DNA of 64,000 bases from CAVRIA01 sp963721115 (GTDB lineage: Bacteria; Desulfobacterota; Binatia; HRBIN30; CADEER01): positions 31,626 through 95,625 of the forward strand of contig CAVRIA010000011.1 of assembly GCA_963721115.1 (NCBI GenBank), given 5' to 3'. Position 1 is the stretch's first letter. Each line of letters begins with the position of its first letter. The position numbers were made by a program, and so were the translations under genes. The notes beneath the pieces are model-generated. The model did not search any database. It was not told where the DNA came from and saw nothing but the letters and a program-made list of their open reading frames with translations. Below, piece after piece: positions 45,081 to 54,420 of the stretch.

Positions 45081-48042
45081 TCATGTGTCGCTCTGCCCCT
45101 GCCCTACCCTCAGCAAGATGTTCTCCTCCGCAATGTTGCCGGCACTGTCGAACACGACGAGTGTGATCTCATGCAAGCCGTCCAGCAGGTGCGCGGCGAT
45201 GCTCTTGCCGGAACCCAGACTCGTCCGTTCGGGACCGTGAAACCACAAGAAGGAATCGTCGCCGAGCACGCCGTCCTCCAAGTCCGAGCCGTACGCTTCG
45301 AACGTGATGCGACCGGCCGGCACGGTGAGCAGAGGCTGGATCTGTCCGTCCGCCGGTGATGCGGGTTGCAGGATGGAAATCACCGGCGGCTTGTCGTCGA
45401 CGCGGAGGCTGCTCCGAGAAACGGCCTCGGTCGTATGGAAGCCGTCGCTGACGACGACCTTGAACATTCCGCGCGCGCCGCCGGGGAGCCGGTCCATGTC
45501 GACTTCGTACTCGTTGCCCGTCACGCCCCACTTGACCGGCACCCAGCGCTTGCCACCGTCCGGCGAGAAGAAGAGCACATAGGAAAGCGAGTCGCCGTCC
45601 TTGTCGTACGCATCCCACTTCATCACTTGGCGCCCATTCCACTCCGCCTTGCCGAACGGCTCTTGGATCCGGAGGCCCGGACGGTGCTTGGACACGCGAA
45701 TCTCGTCGAGCACCTTCCCGCCTCTCAGGACGGCAATGCGGCTCGTATTCGGTGGTACCGGTGCGTTGAAGTGGAACACCGCCTCGCCGAGCTGATTCCC
45801 CTCGCTGTCCGCGAAGCTGGGGGTGAACGGAAACCGCAGCGGCTTCTTGTTCGACGCATCGTCAATCTCCAGGGTCAGCTCACCGAAGGGCTCGGGGACG
45901 AAGCGCGGAAGGCCGGGCAGGAGAAATACCGGATGGAGCTCGACGCGCCCGTCCCGGTAGACGCGGCCCGACACGTAACCCGAGGTACGACGCGCACGGA
46001 AGGGCGGCGTCGATGGCTCCACCGGCTCGGGCTCGAAGACGTCGAACATATGTTCCCAGCGGTAGGGGGACGTCCACGATTGCGGGTTCATCCTGCGCGG
46101 CACGAAGGATCCATACAGGTTCCCATCCTGAACCCACGAGAAGAGGTAGCACATCAGCTCCATGAAATACGGCGGAACGACAGTGAAGCGCCATTCGGGA
46201 TACGGGGCCAGCATGAGATCGTACCCGTTCACCCACGGCCGGCGCGTATCGAAGCCGAACTCGCGGATGTGAAAATCCGCATACCCGTCCTCGATTCCTC
46301 CTTCGCTCTCTTCCCAGAGGCGGACCCACTCCGGATCCAGGGTCGAGCTATCCGTGCCTCCGGGCACGTGATTCGCCCAGGTCGCCTGATCTCCGATGTT
46401 GTGATTCAGCTCGTGGGCCATGACGGCGTAGTTGTCGTACAGTGAGCCGGCAATCTCCGACATCGTGTTCCCGCCGGCCACGTGGCCGCAGCCTGGCTCG
46501 GTGCAGAGCCGCGTCGGTGTGACGGCCTGACCGTACGGGGAGGTTACGGTGTGGCCGAAAATCTGGTCCGGCAGGGGTTCGACTTCGGTCGCGACCAGCA
46601 TGTTGTAGAATTGGAGAAGCTCTTCGAGGATGTCAGCTCGCAGAGTTTCCCCATCCACCGTGGCGGGCGCGATGTCGAACGGCTGGTACTCCATGCGCAG
46701 GAAGTCGACGTCAGGCACTGGGTAGATGGTCTTCAAGAAGCTCTCCGCCGCAGCCAGGTCGTCCTCGTCGGGCTTCACCGGATGTGCACGAGTGCCCTCG
46801 TTGATCGGAACGACGACATAGAAGGGAATTCTTCGCCGCTCGAACTCGACGCGCACGCTCCTCGAACGAATCTCCTGATCCAGGAAGCGGGCTCGCGCCT
46901 CGAAGCGAACATCGTCTTGAGCCGTCCACGACTCCGGCAGCAAGAAGTTGGCCGTGTGATGCAGATTGTCGCGCCCCTTTCGAATGCCGTGACGATGTAC
47001 TTCGGCATCGTCGTCCGGATCGTGAATGACACGCACAGGAAACTCGAAGTCGGGGTGAGCGGTCACCCGGACCGACAGAGGAGAACCCGGCAGATCGTGG
47101 CCTTCCCGTTCGCCGTAGAGCGACACCGTCACGAGTTGCGGGGGGTCCTCCTCTTGCACCTCGACGTAAACGCGAGCGGCCGTCTCCTTGTCCGCGACCA
47201 ACCGCAACCCGTTGCCCCGGGTCTGAATCGCCTGCGTGATCTCGATCGGATCATCGACGACGCCGTCGCCGTTGTCGTCCGCTTCCTCGCGGTCGAACTG
47301 GATGACCGCACCCGGATCGACGACGAACGGCGGGAAGGTTGCCAGCTCGACGTCCAGCATGCGGTTGAAGTCGGTCGCAAAGCCGCTGGGAACTTCGTCG
47401 GTGAAGCCCGGAACATACGAGTGGATGAGGAAACCGATGCGCAAGCCGTGCGAGGGAGGAATCGGGAAGCTCGGATTTAGGCCCACCTCCTTCAGGTCGA
47501 CGGCGATCTCCCAGAACCCGGTGCTCTTTGCACACGGGTGCTAGAGGCGGAACGTAGAGAATCTGCGTGCCGTCGTCGCTGAAGCATCCGAAACCCGCTG
47601 CGATGCTCGAATAGGTCGGCTGCGGGTCGGGGTCGTAACGCTCGCCTAGGCTCGAGGCGAACTCCTGCACGCGCAGATCGTACGAACCGGGCAGAAGCGT
47701 ATAGACCTTGTCCAAATCCGGCGTAATCGCACCGTCCGCATTCATATCGACGAAGACCTCGATCCAGTCTCCTTCCAGACGTCCTGTCCGCCGATCGGCG
47801 TGGTCGTCGTCGAGCACGTCGACGAGCAGGTAGAGCCGCGTAGCATCGTTCGCGAATGCAACGACTCCGTGATCGAAGCTCACTCTGTCCGGAAACAAGA
47901 ACCATTCGCGAAAAACCAGTCGACCATCGATGCGCGGTGCCGTGACCGCTCGCGCGGAGATCACTTCCTGACCAAACGCAGCTTCGGGTACGGCATAAAT
48001 CAGCAATGCCAGTGCGCCGAACACGAGTCGTACGTACTTCAT
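45081..48042 (-). CDS. Large secreted HExxH metallopeptidase-like multidomain protein, one apparent frameshift
   Basis: From ATG 48042 a signal peptide (MKYVRLVFGALALLIYAV) leads to a DOMON/CBM9-like domain (APRIDGRLVFREW, RLYLLVDVLDDDH, GDWIEVFVDMNADG). One base change near 47520 joins it to the rest (EIAVDLKEVGLNPSFPIPP). Around residue 530 is YAVMAHELNHNIGDQ, an HExxH zinc motif with HxxG after it, but the expected third ligand 11 residues in is missing. A Glu-rich segment 30 residues later (EESEGGIEDGYADFH) could supply one. The C-terminal 350 residues hold Ig/PKD-like domains (WDAYDKDGDSLSYVLFFSPDG). Total about 986 residues. Confidence 0.75.
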
Positions 48043-48383
48043 GGCCGCGCCTCCACCGTCTGAGCCTCATCTCGCGAGTCGCATGCCAAGCACGGCCCGA
48101 TTGGAGGCTCGACGATGATGCAGCGCGTTCGTGGTAAATCTAGTGGCGGTGCGGAGCTCGAGTTGCAGAAGAGAGAATACGTTGCGCCCGGGGGGAGCGG
48201 GACAGCGTCAATCACCAGAGCTGGTACGGATTTTGGCGAGGCACCGGTTAGAACCTGGTTTGCCGACACCGCTGATCTGCCATCGAGCCCGCCCACCCGC
48301 AAACCGGCTCACCCGCGCACAGATCGACAGCTGTTGGTTCCCCGTCACCCGGTACCGGGCGGAGTTGCTCGAGAGAAATCCCT
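48043..48383. other. 341-bp gap, no gene seen
   Basis: No coding frame is convincing. A short stretch near 48285-48312 (GCCCACCCGCAAACCGGCTC) resembles the GCCGGT repeats before glmS. The rest presumably holds the promoter for the metallopeptidase gene and the end of the MFS transcript; I could not pick out clear boxes. Confidence 0.45.
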
Positions 48384-49694
48384 TTACGCGCCAGACAAGG
48401 CAATTTCTTCCAAACGCACCGGCATCGTTTCCGGCACGGCGATCCAGACGATCAGCAGAGCCGCCAGGGCGATCACGGTCAGGGTGTGAAAGGCCACGGA
48501 ATAGCCGGATGCGCCGGCGAGCCATTCGCCGAAGTAGTTTCCAAACGAGGCACCGAAGCCCTGCACCGTCATCATCCACCCCTGAGCGAGGTTGAAGTGG
48601 CCCGTGCCGCGGGTCAGGTCAGCGACGATCAGCACCGCCACCACGCTGTAGATGCCCGCGCCAACGCCGTCGAGCGTCTGGATGGCCAGCACATCGAACG
48701 GGCCGTTGGCGTGGCCGAAGAGGATGCCGCGCAGAGGGAGCACGGCAAAGCCGGCGAGGAGAAAGACTTTGCGTCCCCAGCGGTCGGCACGCAAGCCGAC
48801 GAGGATCGCCACGCCGATCATGACCAGCTGCGCGACGATCACGCATCCCGACATGTAAAGGGTGGCGGCATCCTTTTGACCGCCCAGTGAAAGCATCTGT
48901 CCCGCAAGCGGCAGCATGGAGGCATTCGCGAGATGAAACAGTCCGATGCACAGAAAGAACACCAGAAGGGGCCGGTTGCCCAGAATCGCATGTCGGCCGG
49001 CTCTGGATGACGCGGCTTCGCCATCGGCCGTCTGGGCGGCGGAGCCGCTGTCGGGCCCGCCGCAGGCCAGCACGTCGTTGATGGCCGATTGGCGAATGAG
49101 CATCACCGTGATGGCGGTGCCCGTTGCGAGCAATGCGGTCAGTGGGAAGAGCGCCGGAGGCCAGAAGAAGAAGCTGACCAGCCCGATGGCCAGCGCCGCG
49201 AAGACGTTTCCGGCATGATTGAACGCTTGATTGGAACCCATCTGCCGGGTGAATCCCGGGGGGCCGAATATGCCGAGCGTGATGGCGGCGGTGGCCGGAG
49301 GAATGATGGCAGCGGCCGCGCCGACCAAACCAGAGCACAACATGACGATCGCAAATGTCGGGTGCAGGGGAATCACCAGCACGGCCGCGGCGATCACGAT
49401 CGCTGCCCCCATAATGAGGCGGCGTTTGTGCGGGGTGCGATCGATCATCCAGCCTGCGGGGGCTTGCGCCAGCACGGTCGAAATATTCAACACGAACAAC
49501 ACCAGCCCGATCGAAGCCTCGCGCCAGCCACCCAGGCTGATGAGGTAGATGCCGAGGAAGGGACCGATACCGTCGCCGACATCCGCCGCGAAGAAATTCA
49601 AGCCGTTCAGTTTCCGCCGGCTACGGGCGGATTCGGCGGGGTCGCGGTTTTCGGAACGCGTATCTGGGGTGTCGCGAGCGGTTTCGTCAGTCAT
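48384..49694 (-). CDS. Major facilitator superfamily (MFS) transporter
   Basis: ATG 49694 (MTDETARDTPDT) gives 436 residues with twelve hydrophobic segments in two groups of six, separated by a polar loop (GGPDSGSAAQTADGEAASSR) near residue 220. The loop 2-3 motif appears as GWMIDRTPHKRRLIMG, and its repeat as GLRADRWGRKVFLLAGF after helix 8. These are typical MFS A motifs. The substrate is unknown; the closest look is to bacterial drug/metabolite exporters. It lies alone between two secreted-protein genes, with family C elements upstream. Confidence 0.88.
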   Translation of the reverse strand: MTDETARDTPDTRSENRDPAESARSRRKLNGLNFFAADVGDGIGPFLGIYLISLGGWREASIGLVLFVLNISTVLAQAPAGWMIDRTPHKRRLIMGAAIVIAAAVLVIPLHPTFAIVMLCSGLVGAAAAIIPPATAAITLGIFGPPGFTRQMGSNQAFNHAGNVFAALAIGLVSFFFWPPALFPLTALLATGTAITVMLIRQSAINDVLACGGPDSGSAAQTADGEAASSRAGRHAILGNRPLLVFFLCIGLFHLANASMLPLAGQMLSLGGQKDAATLYMSGCVIVAQLVMIGVAILVGLRADRWGRKVFLLAGFAVLPLRGILFGHANGPFDVLAIQTLDGVGAGIYSVVAVLIVADLTRGTGHFNLAQGWMMTVQGFGASFGNYFGEWLAGASGYSVAFHTLTVIALAALLIVWIAVPETMPVRLEEIALSGA

Positions 49695-50075
49695 GATTCG
49701 GGCTTCGCGGAGGTGTGCGGGGCAAAGCCGGACCTCTATACCCCTCACAGCTGAACGAAGGCAAAGCTCAACGCGCAAGGCAGGTTGGAGGATCCCAGCC
49801 TGAGTCAAAAAAGGAGTTGCCAGGCGGGTTCACCCCGCCGACGTGATCCCCCGACCTTTGTGATCGGCGTCCAATCATGACTCAGCTGAACGGAGGCAAA
49901 GCTCGACGCACAAGGTGAGTTGGAGGATCCGACGGCGCATGGGAGACGACTGGCGCCCTCAGGGACGACCTCGAGGGAGCACGTGGGACGTGTCAGGTCG
50001 AAAAGCAGAGCAGGGAAGCTCGGGTCGGCCGTGGCGAAGCTTGGCTGCTTGGCGGTTCATATCTTCGGATTCAGG
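49695..50075. repeat. 381-bp gap with family C copies 2 and 3 and a GC hairpin
   Basis: Family C copy 2 spans about 49748-49797 and copy 3 about 49869-49930, both in plus orientation. Between them GGCGGGTTCACCCCGCC (49822-49838) forms a GC hairpin that could end the minus-strand transcript of the SUMF1-like gene, although no T-run is evident on that strand. No gene is present. Confidence 0.65.
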
Positions 50076-50889
50076 TTAGCGGGCGCAACGAAACCCGACG
50101 ATGTCCGCCTCGCGGGACGGTTCGAAGGTGCCGAAGACGGTGAGGGGGCCGGCAATCCGTCCGCTGAAGAAGTGGCCGCCGCGCATCAAGGCGCCGGGAC
50201 CATTCCCGGTCGTACTCGCCCCGGCGAGGCACATGAAGTCGTTGCTGAAGCTGCCCCAGTTCGGGCACGACGTCGAGAGCGGCACCCAGTCCGCCACCCA
50301 CTCGTCCAAGTTGCCCACCATGTCGAAGGCCCCGCGCGCCGAGACGCACCTGGAGCGCGAGCCGGTCAGAGACGCCGAGCCCGTGGTGCTGTTGCAGTCC
50401 GTCGTGCCGTTGTCCGAGACCGGGTCGGGTCGTCCCGTTCGCCCCCACCTGCCACTCCGCATTGGTCGGCAGCCGCTTGCGGGAATTGGCGCACGCCTCC
50501 TGCGCCTGGAACCAGGTGATGGACGCCGAGGGGATCACGGACGGCAGGCTCACGGCGTAGATGTCGTCGGCGCAGCTCTGGCCGTCGTCCGTACACGGTG
50601 CGTAGTCGTCGCTTGCCGTTCCCAACTGTGTCGCGCCGCCGGCAATCAGGTCGGCCTGGGTCGCCCTCCCCAACTGGATCTTCCACACCAGGCTTGCGTT
50701 TGTCGTGGTCGGATTGGGTACCCGCCACACGCTTGCCTCGTACCTGTCCAGGCACACCGTCCCCGCCACCACCGCGTCAGGCGAGCATCTGCGCACGGGA
50801 AGCGCGCGATTCTGCGCAACCGCCGCGTCCGTCACACCCACCACCAATCCCACCGCAAGACATACCTTGACCATACTTCGCTTCATCAT
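50076..50889 (-). CDS. Secreted SUMF1/formylglycine-generating-enzyme-like protein, one apparent frameshift
   Basis: ATG 50889 (MMKRSMVKVCLAVGLVVGV) begins a signal peptide ending near AVAQ. The remainder has the FGE-sulfatase fold: CLDRYEASVWRVP, SITWFQAQEACANSRKRLPTNAEWQVGA and, after a frame change near 50425, ARGAFDMVGNLDEWVADWV and MRGGHFFSG, ending VGFRCAR. About 270 residues. Members of this fold include formylglycine generators and many non-enzymatic or hydroxylating relatives. The two catalytic Cys of true FGE cannot be assigned, so I expect a structural or binding role outside the cell. Confidence 0.75.
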
Positions 50890-50931
50890 CGTCCCTCCGA
50901 ATCGATCATCTGTTTGCGAATCGTCAGCGCG

Positions 50932-51185
50932 TCAGCGAGCGGAGAAACCGTCGTTGATCCGGCCCGCGGCCAGGTTGCCGAGCCTCTCCGCCAGCAGCTC
51001 TCGGGTGACGCGACGTGCGCCACCTGCCCGGACGTGAGGTGCTCCACGCGCCCGGTCACGCGGCGCGGCGGTCGAGCGAGCACGTCCAATTGGAGCGCGA
51101 AGGCCCAGTCGAGCCGCAGCCCGAGCGTGGCTGGCTTTACAGTCGTGCGTTGCGCTGATCGCGGCGCTTTGGGCTTGGGTTCCAT
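50932..51185 (-). CDS. Hypothetical small basic protein, one apparent frameshift
   Basis: From ATG 51185 the frame reads KATLGLRLDWAFALQLDVLARPP. Around 51010-51020 a one-base change gives a protein-like ending ARRVTRELLAERLGNLAAGRI and stop at 50932. About 84 residues, basic, no membrane segment. I do not recognise a family. Evidence for coding is only composition and the clean ending, so this could be a remnant. It lies on the same strand just upstream of the SUMF1-like gene. Confidence 0.35.
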
Positions 51186-51294
51186 GCAGGCAACGATAGC
51201 CGGCCAGCCCGTGAACGATCCATGGAACGGAGGTGAGATTGCGGTTGGAAGGCGGTTAGAACCCGGTTCCGCGGCGTCGGCGGTGCGGTTTTGA

Positions 51295-51412
51295 TGGAGG
51301 TGACGCGGCGACGCGGGATGTAGTGACCACCGACTTCCGGGACGTCGGCATGAGCACCGGCGAGATGGGCTCGATCTTCCCGGGCTTCAGCGTCTCGCAG
51401 GGCAACTCCCCG
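51295..51412 (+). pseudogene. Possible remnant of a DUF1501-type protein C-terminus
   Basis: The plus strand reads VTTDFRDVGMSTGEMGSIFPG then FSVSQGNSPGM and a stop. The TTDFRDV...FPGF pattern is how many DUF1501 (twin-arginine secreted) proteins end. No upstream part of such a gene is present, so at most the last 35-40 codons survive. The call is tentative. Confidence 0.3.
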
Positions 51413-51436
51413 GGGATGTAGGCGTAGCGGGCCGCG

Positions 51437-51832
51437 CTAGCGTTTGCCGAGCGACAGGGTTCCAAGCTTCAGATCCGGAACGCGCTCGAAGTGCTCACGG
51501 TTGCGGGTCAACAGGATTCCCCGATTCGCCAGAACGATGCCGGCGATCAGGCTGTCGCCCATTCCGATGCCTTGTCCCCTTTTCTCGAGACTGCGCCGCA
51601 CTGCCGCCGCGCGGTCCGCCGCGGTGGCGTCCAACGGGAGCGTGGGCAACGCCGCGAGCAGCTCGGCGATCATCCTCTCCTGACGTGCCGTCCGCGCTCC
51701 CGCGAGCAGCTCGAAGCGCGTGACCGCGGTGGTTTGCAACGCCGCGTGTTCGAGCTCGAGCGCGATCCGATCCGCCACCGGACTTCGGTCGGCGAGAAAG
51801 TCGATGAGCACGTCGGTATCGGCGATCATCAT
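51437..51832 (-). CDS. vapC: VapC-type PIN-domain toxin ribonuclease
   Basis: A 131-residue PIN protein: MIADTDVLIDFLADRSP with the first catalytic Asp, VTRFELLAGARTARQ with the Glu, GMGDSLIAGIVLANRGILLTRNREHFERVP with the remaining Asp. The start is taken at ATG 51832, where ATGA overlaps the antitoxin stop; TTG 51838 is an alternative. It forms a standard type II pair with the gene upstream. It differs from the 36.5-kb VapC in size and sequence, so the two pairs are of separate origin. Confidence 0.88.
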   Translation of the reverse strand: MMIADTDVLIDFLADRSPVADRIALELEHAALQTTAVTRFELLAGARTARQERMIAELLAALPTLPLDATAADRAAAVRRSLEKRGQGIGMGDSLIAGIVLANRGILLTRNREHFERVPDLKLGTLSLGKR

Positions 51833-52068
51833 CGCCAAGAGCCTCGAATCTCCGCTGTGCTCGCGCGCAGCCGCTCGGCGCCGCGCTCATCGAGAGATCC
51901 GCGCAGCAGAAGCGCACGCCTTCGTTTGTCGTCCGCTCCCGACTGCGCTTCGAGAAAGGCGTCCAGGGCTTCCTGGACGAGGCTCGAGAAGCCTTTCTCC
52001 CCGCGGCGAGCGGCGAGCTCGAGCAGTTGAGCGCGGTGCTCCTCGCTGATCTCGATCGTCGTTCGCAT
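51829..52068 (-). CDS. vapB: VapB-type ribbon-helix-helix antitoxin
   Basis: The 79-residue protein begins MRTTIEISEEHRAQLLELAARRG, then SSLVQEALDAFLEA, a ribbon-helix-helix DNA-binding domain, followed by a charged neutralising tail (RRRALLLRGSLDERGAE). It precedes and overlaps the PIN toxin by 4 nt. The palindrome ACATGCATGT at 52081-52090 lies 12 bp upstream of the start and is a candidate operator for autoregulation. Confidence 0.85.
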   Translation of the reverse strand: MRTTIEISEEHRAQLLELAARRGEKGFSSLVQEALDAFLEAQSGADDKRRRALLLRGSLDERGAERLRASTAEIRGSWR

Positions 52069-52080
52069 GCGTCATGTTTT

Positions 52081-52090
52081 ACATGCATGT
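52081..52090. promoter_or_regulatory. Candidate operator palindrome upstream of the second vapBC
   Basis: ACATGCATGT is a perfect 10-bp palindrome in an AT-rich island (TTTTACATGCATGT) 12 bp upstream of the antitoxin ATG. Its place and symmetry fit a VapB operator. No further half-site pair is obvious. Confidence 0.4.
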
Positions 52091-52237
52091 GCGTGCAGGT
52101 CAAGATGGGGACGTCGGCCTGTAAGGAGCACTGGAGATGTCCGGGGCATGAGCAGTTAGAGATGGCCGCCTTTGCCAGCTACGGGTCAGCCGATGGAAAG
52201 CATCGATCGGCCAGTGGCGAGGGAGGTGAAGGTGATG

Positions 52238-52334
52238 ACGGGGAAAAACGGGGACAGGCTACTTTTTGGCGCGCAGCCGACTGATCTTGCGCGAGCGAGA
52301 CCATGGGAAAGTAGCCTGCCCCCTTTTCCGTCCC
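52238..52334. mobile_element. MITE-like element with GGGGACAGGCTACTTT inverted arms
   Basis: The left arm 52238-52266 (with GGGGACAGGCTACTTT) and right arm 52308-52334 (AAAGTAGCCTGCCCCC) are long near-perfect inverted repeats around a 41-bp centre. The arm motif is one I know from RAYT- and Y1-transposase-linked repeats in proteobacteria. It encodes nothing. It lies in the 356-bp gap between the second vapBC and the Gfo/Idh gene; the remainder of that gap shows no gene. Confidence 0.7.
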
Positions 52335-52424
52335 TCGGTCCCGTTATTATAGGGCTAAAGTCCGGTGTTCAGACGTGACCGCGATCACTCTGAGCTGCAC
52401 TCTGCGCTACGAAGAATTCCGGTT

Positions 52425-53531
52425 TCAACCCACCTCCACCATCCGCCGGCCCGCACGGGCCGAATCGAGGCACGCCTGGAGTACTTGTTGCGTCTTTAGG
52501 GCGATCTCCGGCCAGACCGGGTTCAGACTCCCGGATCGGACCTGTGCGGCGAAATGGCGGAACAGATTGGTTTCCTGGGCATTGGGATGGCCGTGACTGT
52601 ATTCATCCACAGCCCAATGTCGGGTGTTTGGCTCAAAGATGACCTCGCAGCCCTGATTCCTGGACACAGGCGTTCGCGATTCGAACGCGAGTTCGCTCCC
52701 GGCGAACGGCACAACGAAGTCGGTCATCGAAAGGTTTCCCTTCGTGCCGCTGATGTTCATCCACTCCTGTAGTCCGGTGATGAACGAACAATAGAAAGCG
52801 CTGGACACTCCACCTTCGAAAAACAGTTCACCGGAAAACTCCGTCGGGACCGGCACTTGGGCTGAATTGGACTTGATCTCGGAGAGAATGCGCCCGGTGA
52901 CGTGTCGCGGCAGCTGCCACTTCGTCGCCCAAAGGGCGATGCGAGTGCAATACCAACCCAGATCGCCCAGGCACCCGAGTGGTTCGAGCGCGCTCTGGGC
53001 GCGGATGTCCGAGACGAAGAATTCCTCGGGCGCAGTGAAACTGAACGCGGAACTGATTCTCCGGAGTTGTCCAATCGTTTTCCCGTCATCCAAAATCTCT
53101 CGCGCCCGTTCCAGCCGCCGGCTGTGCACGAACATGACGCCATCCATGAACTGGACGCGATGACGCTGGCACGCGTCCAGCATTTCAGCCAGGTCCGTCG
53201 CGTTCACGGCGCAGGGCTTTTCGCACACGACATGCTTGCCCGCCGCGGCAGCGCGCAGCACCCATTCCTTGCGAATCCCAGTGGGCAATGGAATGTAAAC
53301 GGCATCCACGTCGCCGGCCGCGGTCAGCTCCTCGTAACTCCCGACGGCCCGCGGCACGCTTTCGAACGGGGCCTCCGCCTGGCATTCGGCGATGAATTGC
53401 CGACTACGCTCGAGATCGCGGCTGGCCACAGCGGTGACCACGCCGTTCTGCGAATTGCAGATAGCCTTCCAGTTCTTCCGCGCGATCTGGGCCGTGCCCA
53501 ATATCCCCCAGCGAAACAACGGTTTGCCCAT
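52425..53531 (-). CDS. Gfo/Idh/MocA-family NAD(P)-dependent oxidoreductase
   Basis: From ATG 53531 (MGKPLFRWGILGTAQIARKN) the Rossmann motif GxxGxAxxA is followed by AVASRDLERS, VDAVYIPLPTGIRKEWVLRAA and GKHVVCEKPCAVNATDL, whose EKP Lys is the catalytic family motif. CLGDLGWYCTRIALW near residue 180 carries the conserved Asp/Tyr region. 368 residues. GAGGG lies 8-12 nt upstream of 53531; ATG 53552 is an alternative. Substrates are usually sugars or inositols. Its codon use and base composition look less GC-rich than the neighbours, consistent with acquisition from elsewhere. Confidence 0.87.
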   Translation of the reverse strand: MGKPLFRWGILGTAQIARKNWKAICNSQNGVVTAVASRDLERSRQFIAECQAEAPFESVPRAVGSYEELTAAGDVDAVYIPLPTGIRKEWVLRAAAAGKHVVCEKPCAVNATDLAEMLDACQRHRVQFMDGVMFVHSRRLERAREILDDGKTIGQLRRISSAFSFTAPEEFFVSDIRAQSALEPLGCLGDLGWYCTRIALWATKWQLPRHVTGRILSEIKSNSAQVPVPTEFSGELFFEGGVSSAFYCSFITGLQEWMNISGTKGNLSMTDFVVPFAGSELAFESRTPVSRNQGCEVIFEPNTRHWAVDEYSHGHPNAQETNLFRHFAAQVRSGSLNPVWPEIALKTQQVLQACLDSARAGRRMVEVG

Positions 53532-53968
53532 AGGTTCGCCCTCACTTCCCATGTGCTGACTACTTCTCTCCCATCCGAGTCTGTCGATTTTCTCCGGTAT
53601 GGAATTCAGTACTTGGTACGCGTTTTCACAATACGGTGACGTATTTCTTCCTCTCCGGATGGGAGAGGATCGAGGTGAGGGGGATTTGATGGCGCCGCAG
53701 ACCACCATCGTCATGGCCGCTCGATGCTGTGGCAGACGACGGAATCGGTGATGGCTTCGCCATGCGTTTCATCTCCCTCATCGTGACCTCCTCCCATCCG
53801 GGAGAAGGAATCGCTCGCAAGATACGTTGCCGCAATTGTGAAATGGAGCACTTGGTTGTCGGTTTCTGTGTCAGAATAGCGAAAGCTGTTGTGCCGCGAT
53901 ACAGGTTCAATCGGCACGCCGATTTCACAGACGGATTTGATGGCAACGGTGATGTCGTGACGCGCAGT
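53532..53968. repeat. 437-bp gap with CTCTCCCATCCGG-type inverted repeats
   Basis: CTCTCCCATCCGAG (about 53564-53577) and CTCCGGATGGGAGAG (53654-53668) are inverted, and a related CTCCCATCCGGGAGAAGG lies at about 53791-53808. CGAGGTGAGGGGGATTTGATGG follows the second arm. This wording belongs to a common class of intergenic repeats (CCCTCACCTCGATCCTCTCC) in proteobacteria. No gene is present; the segment is more AT-rich than average. Confidence 0.6.
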
Positions 53969-54262
53969 TCAGCGCCGCTCCGCGCCCCGCTCGACGCAGG
54001 CGGCGTGGCGGGCGCGGACCTCGGCCAGGAAGGCGGACTTGGCGCGGCGCGTGGCGCCGAAGGGGAGGGGGATCTCGGGTCCCCACTCGCGGCCGAGCTT
54101 CGCATCCGCCCACCGATCGCCGGCCCGCGTGTGGAAGTGCAGAAACGGCGCGCTGCCGATGTAGAAGATGCCCGGCGAGCGCTCCACCACCCCGGGCAGG
54201 GCGCGGATCTCCTCGACGACGTCGGCGATGTCGAGAAGGTCTTCCGGCTTCGCATGCCCCAT
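53969..54262 (-). CDS. Small DUF5519/luciferase-family-like protein
   Basis: The 97-residue protein starts MGHAKPEDLLDIADVVEEIR and contains GIFYIGSAPFLHFHTRAG, DRWADAKLG and WGPEIPLPFGATRRAKSAFL. An FLHFH core, a basic-acidic strand and a short helical ending are what I remember of the DUF5519 (luciferase-domain) family, which has no known role in bacteria. It is cytoplasmic, with a C-terminus rich in Arg. It stands alone between the repeat-bearing gap and a GTTGTTGG run at about 54335-54420. Confidence 0.6.
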   Translation of the reverse strand: MGHAKPEDLLDIADVVEEIRALPGVVERSPGIFYIGSAPFLHFHTRAGDRWADAKLGREWGPEIPLPFGATRRAKSAFLAEVRARHAACVERGAERR

Positions 54263-54334
54263 GACGAATGGCCCCCATTACTCCACACGCGCCCGATCCT
54301 CCATCCCCGCCAGCCCTCCACCGGGCGCTACCCC

Positions 54335-54420
54335 ACCCCAGGTTGTTGGTTGCTGGTTGTTGGTTGTTGGGTGATCGAGCCCTTCCCCCAACCAACAACC
54401 CAACAACCAACAACCCGGCT
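54335..54420. repeat. GTTGTTGG/CCAACAAC inverted run after the ABC exporter operon
   Basis: GGTTGTTGGTTGCTGGTTGT at about 54341-54360 is inverted in CCAACCAACAACCCAACAAC at about 54390-54410, so the RNA would form a long hairpin at the 3' end of the exporter operon. It resembles the middle of family B without its head and tail. Confidence 0.65.

Noticed and set aside
50076..50889. The SUMF1-like protein as the activator of the sulfatase at 41.3 kb
   Set aside because: It is secreted whereas the sulfatase has no signal peptide, the genes are 7 kb apart on opposite strands, and the catalytic Cys pair cannot be assigned.
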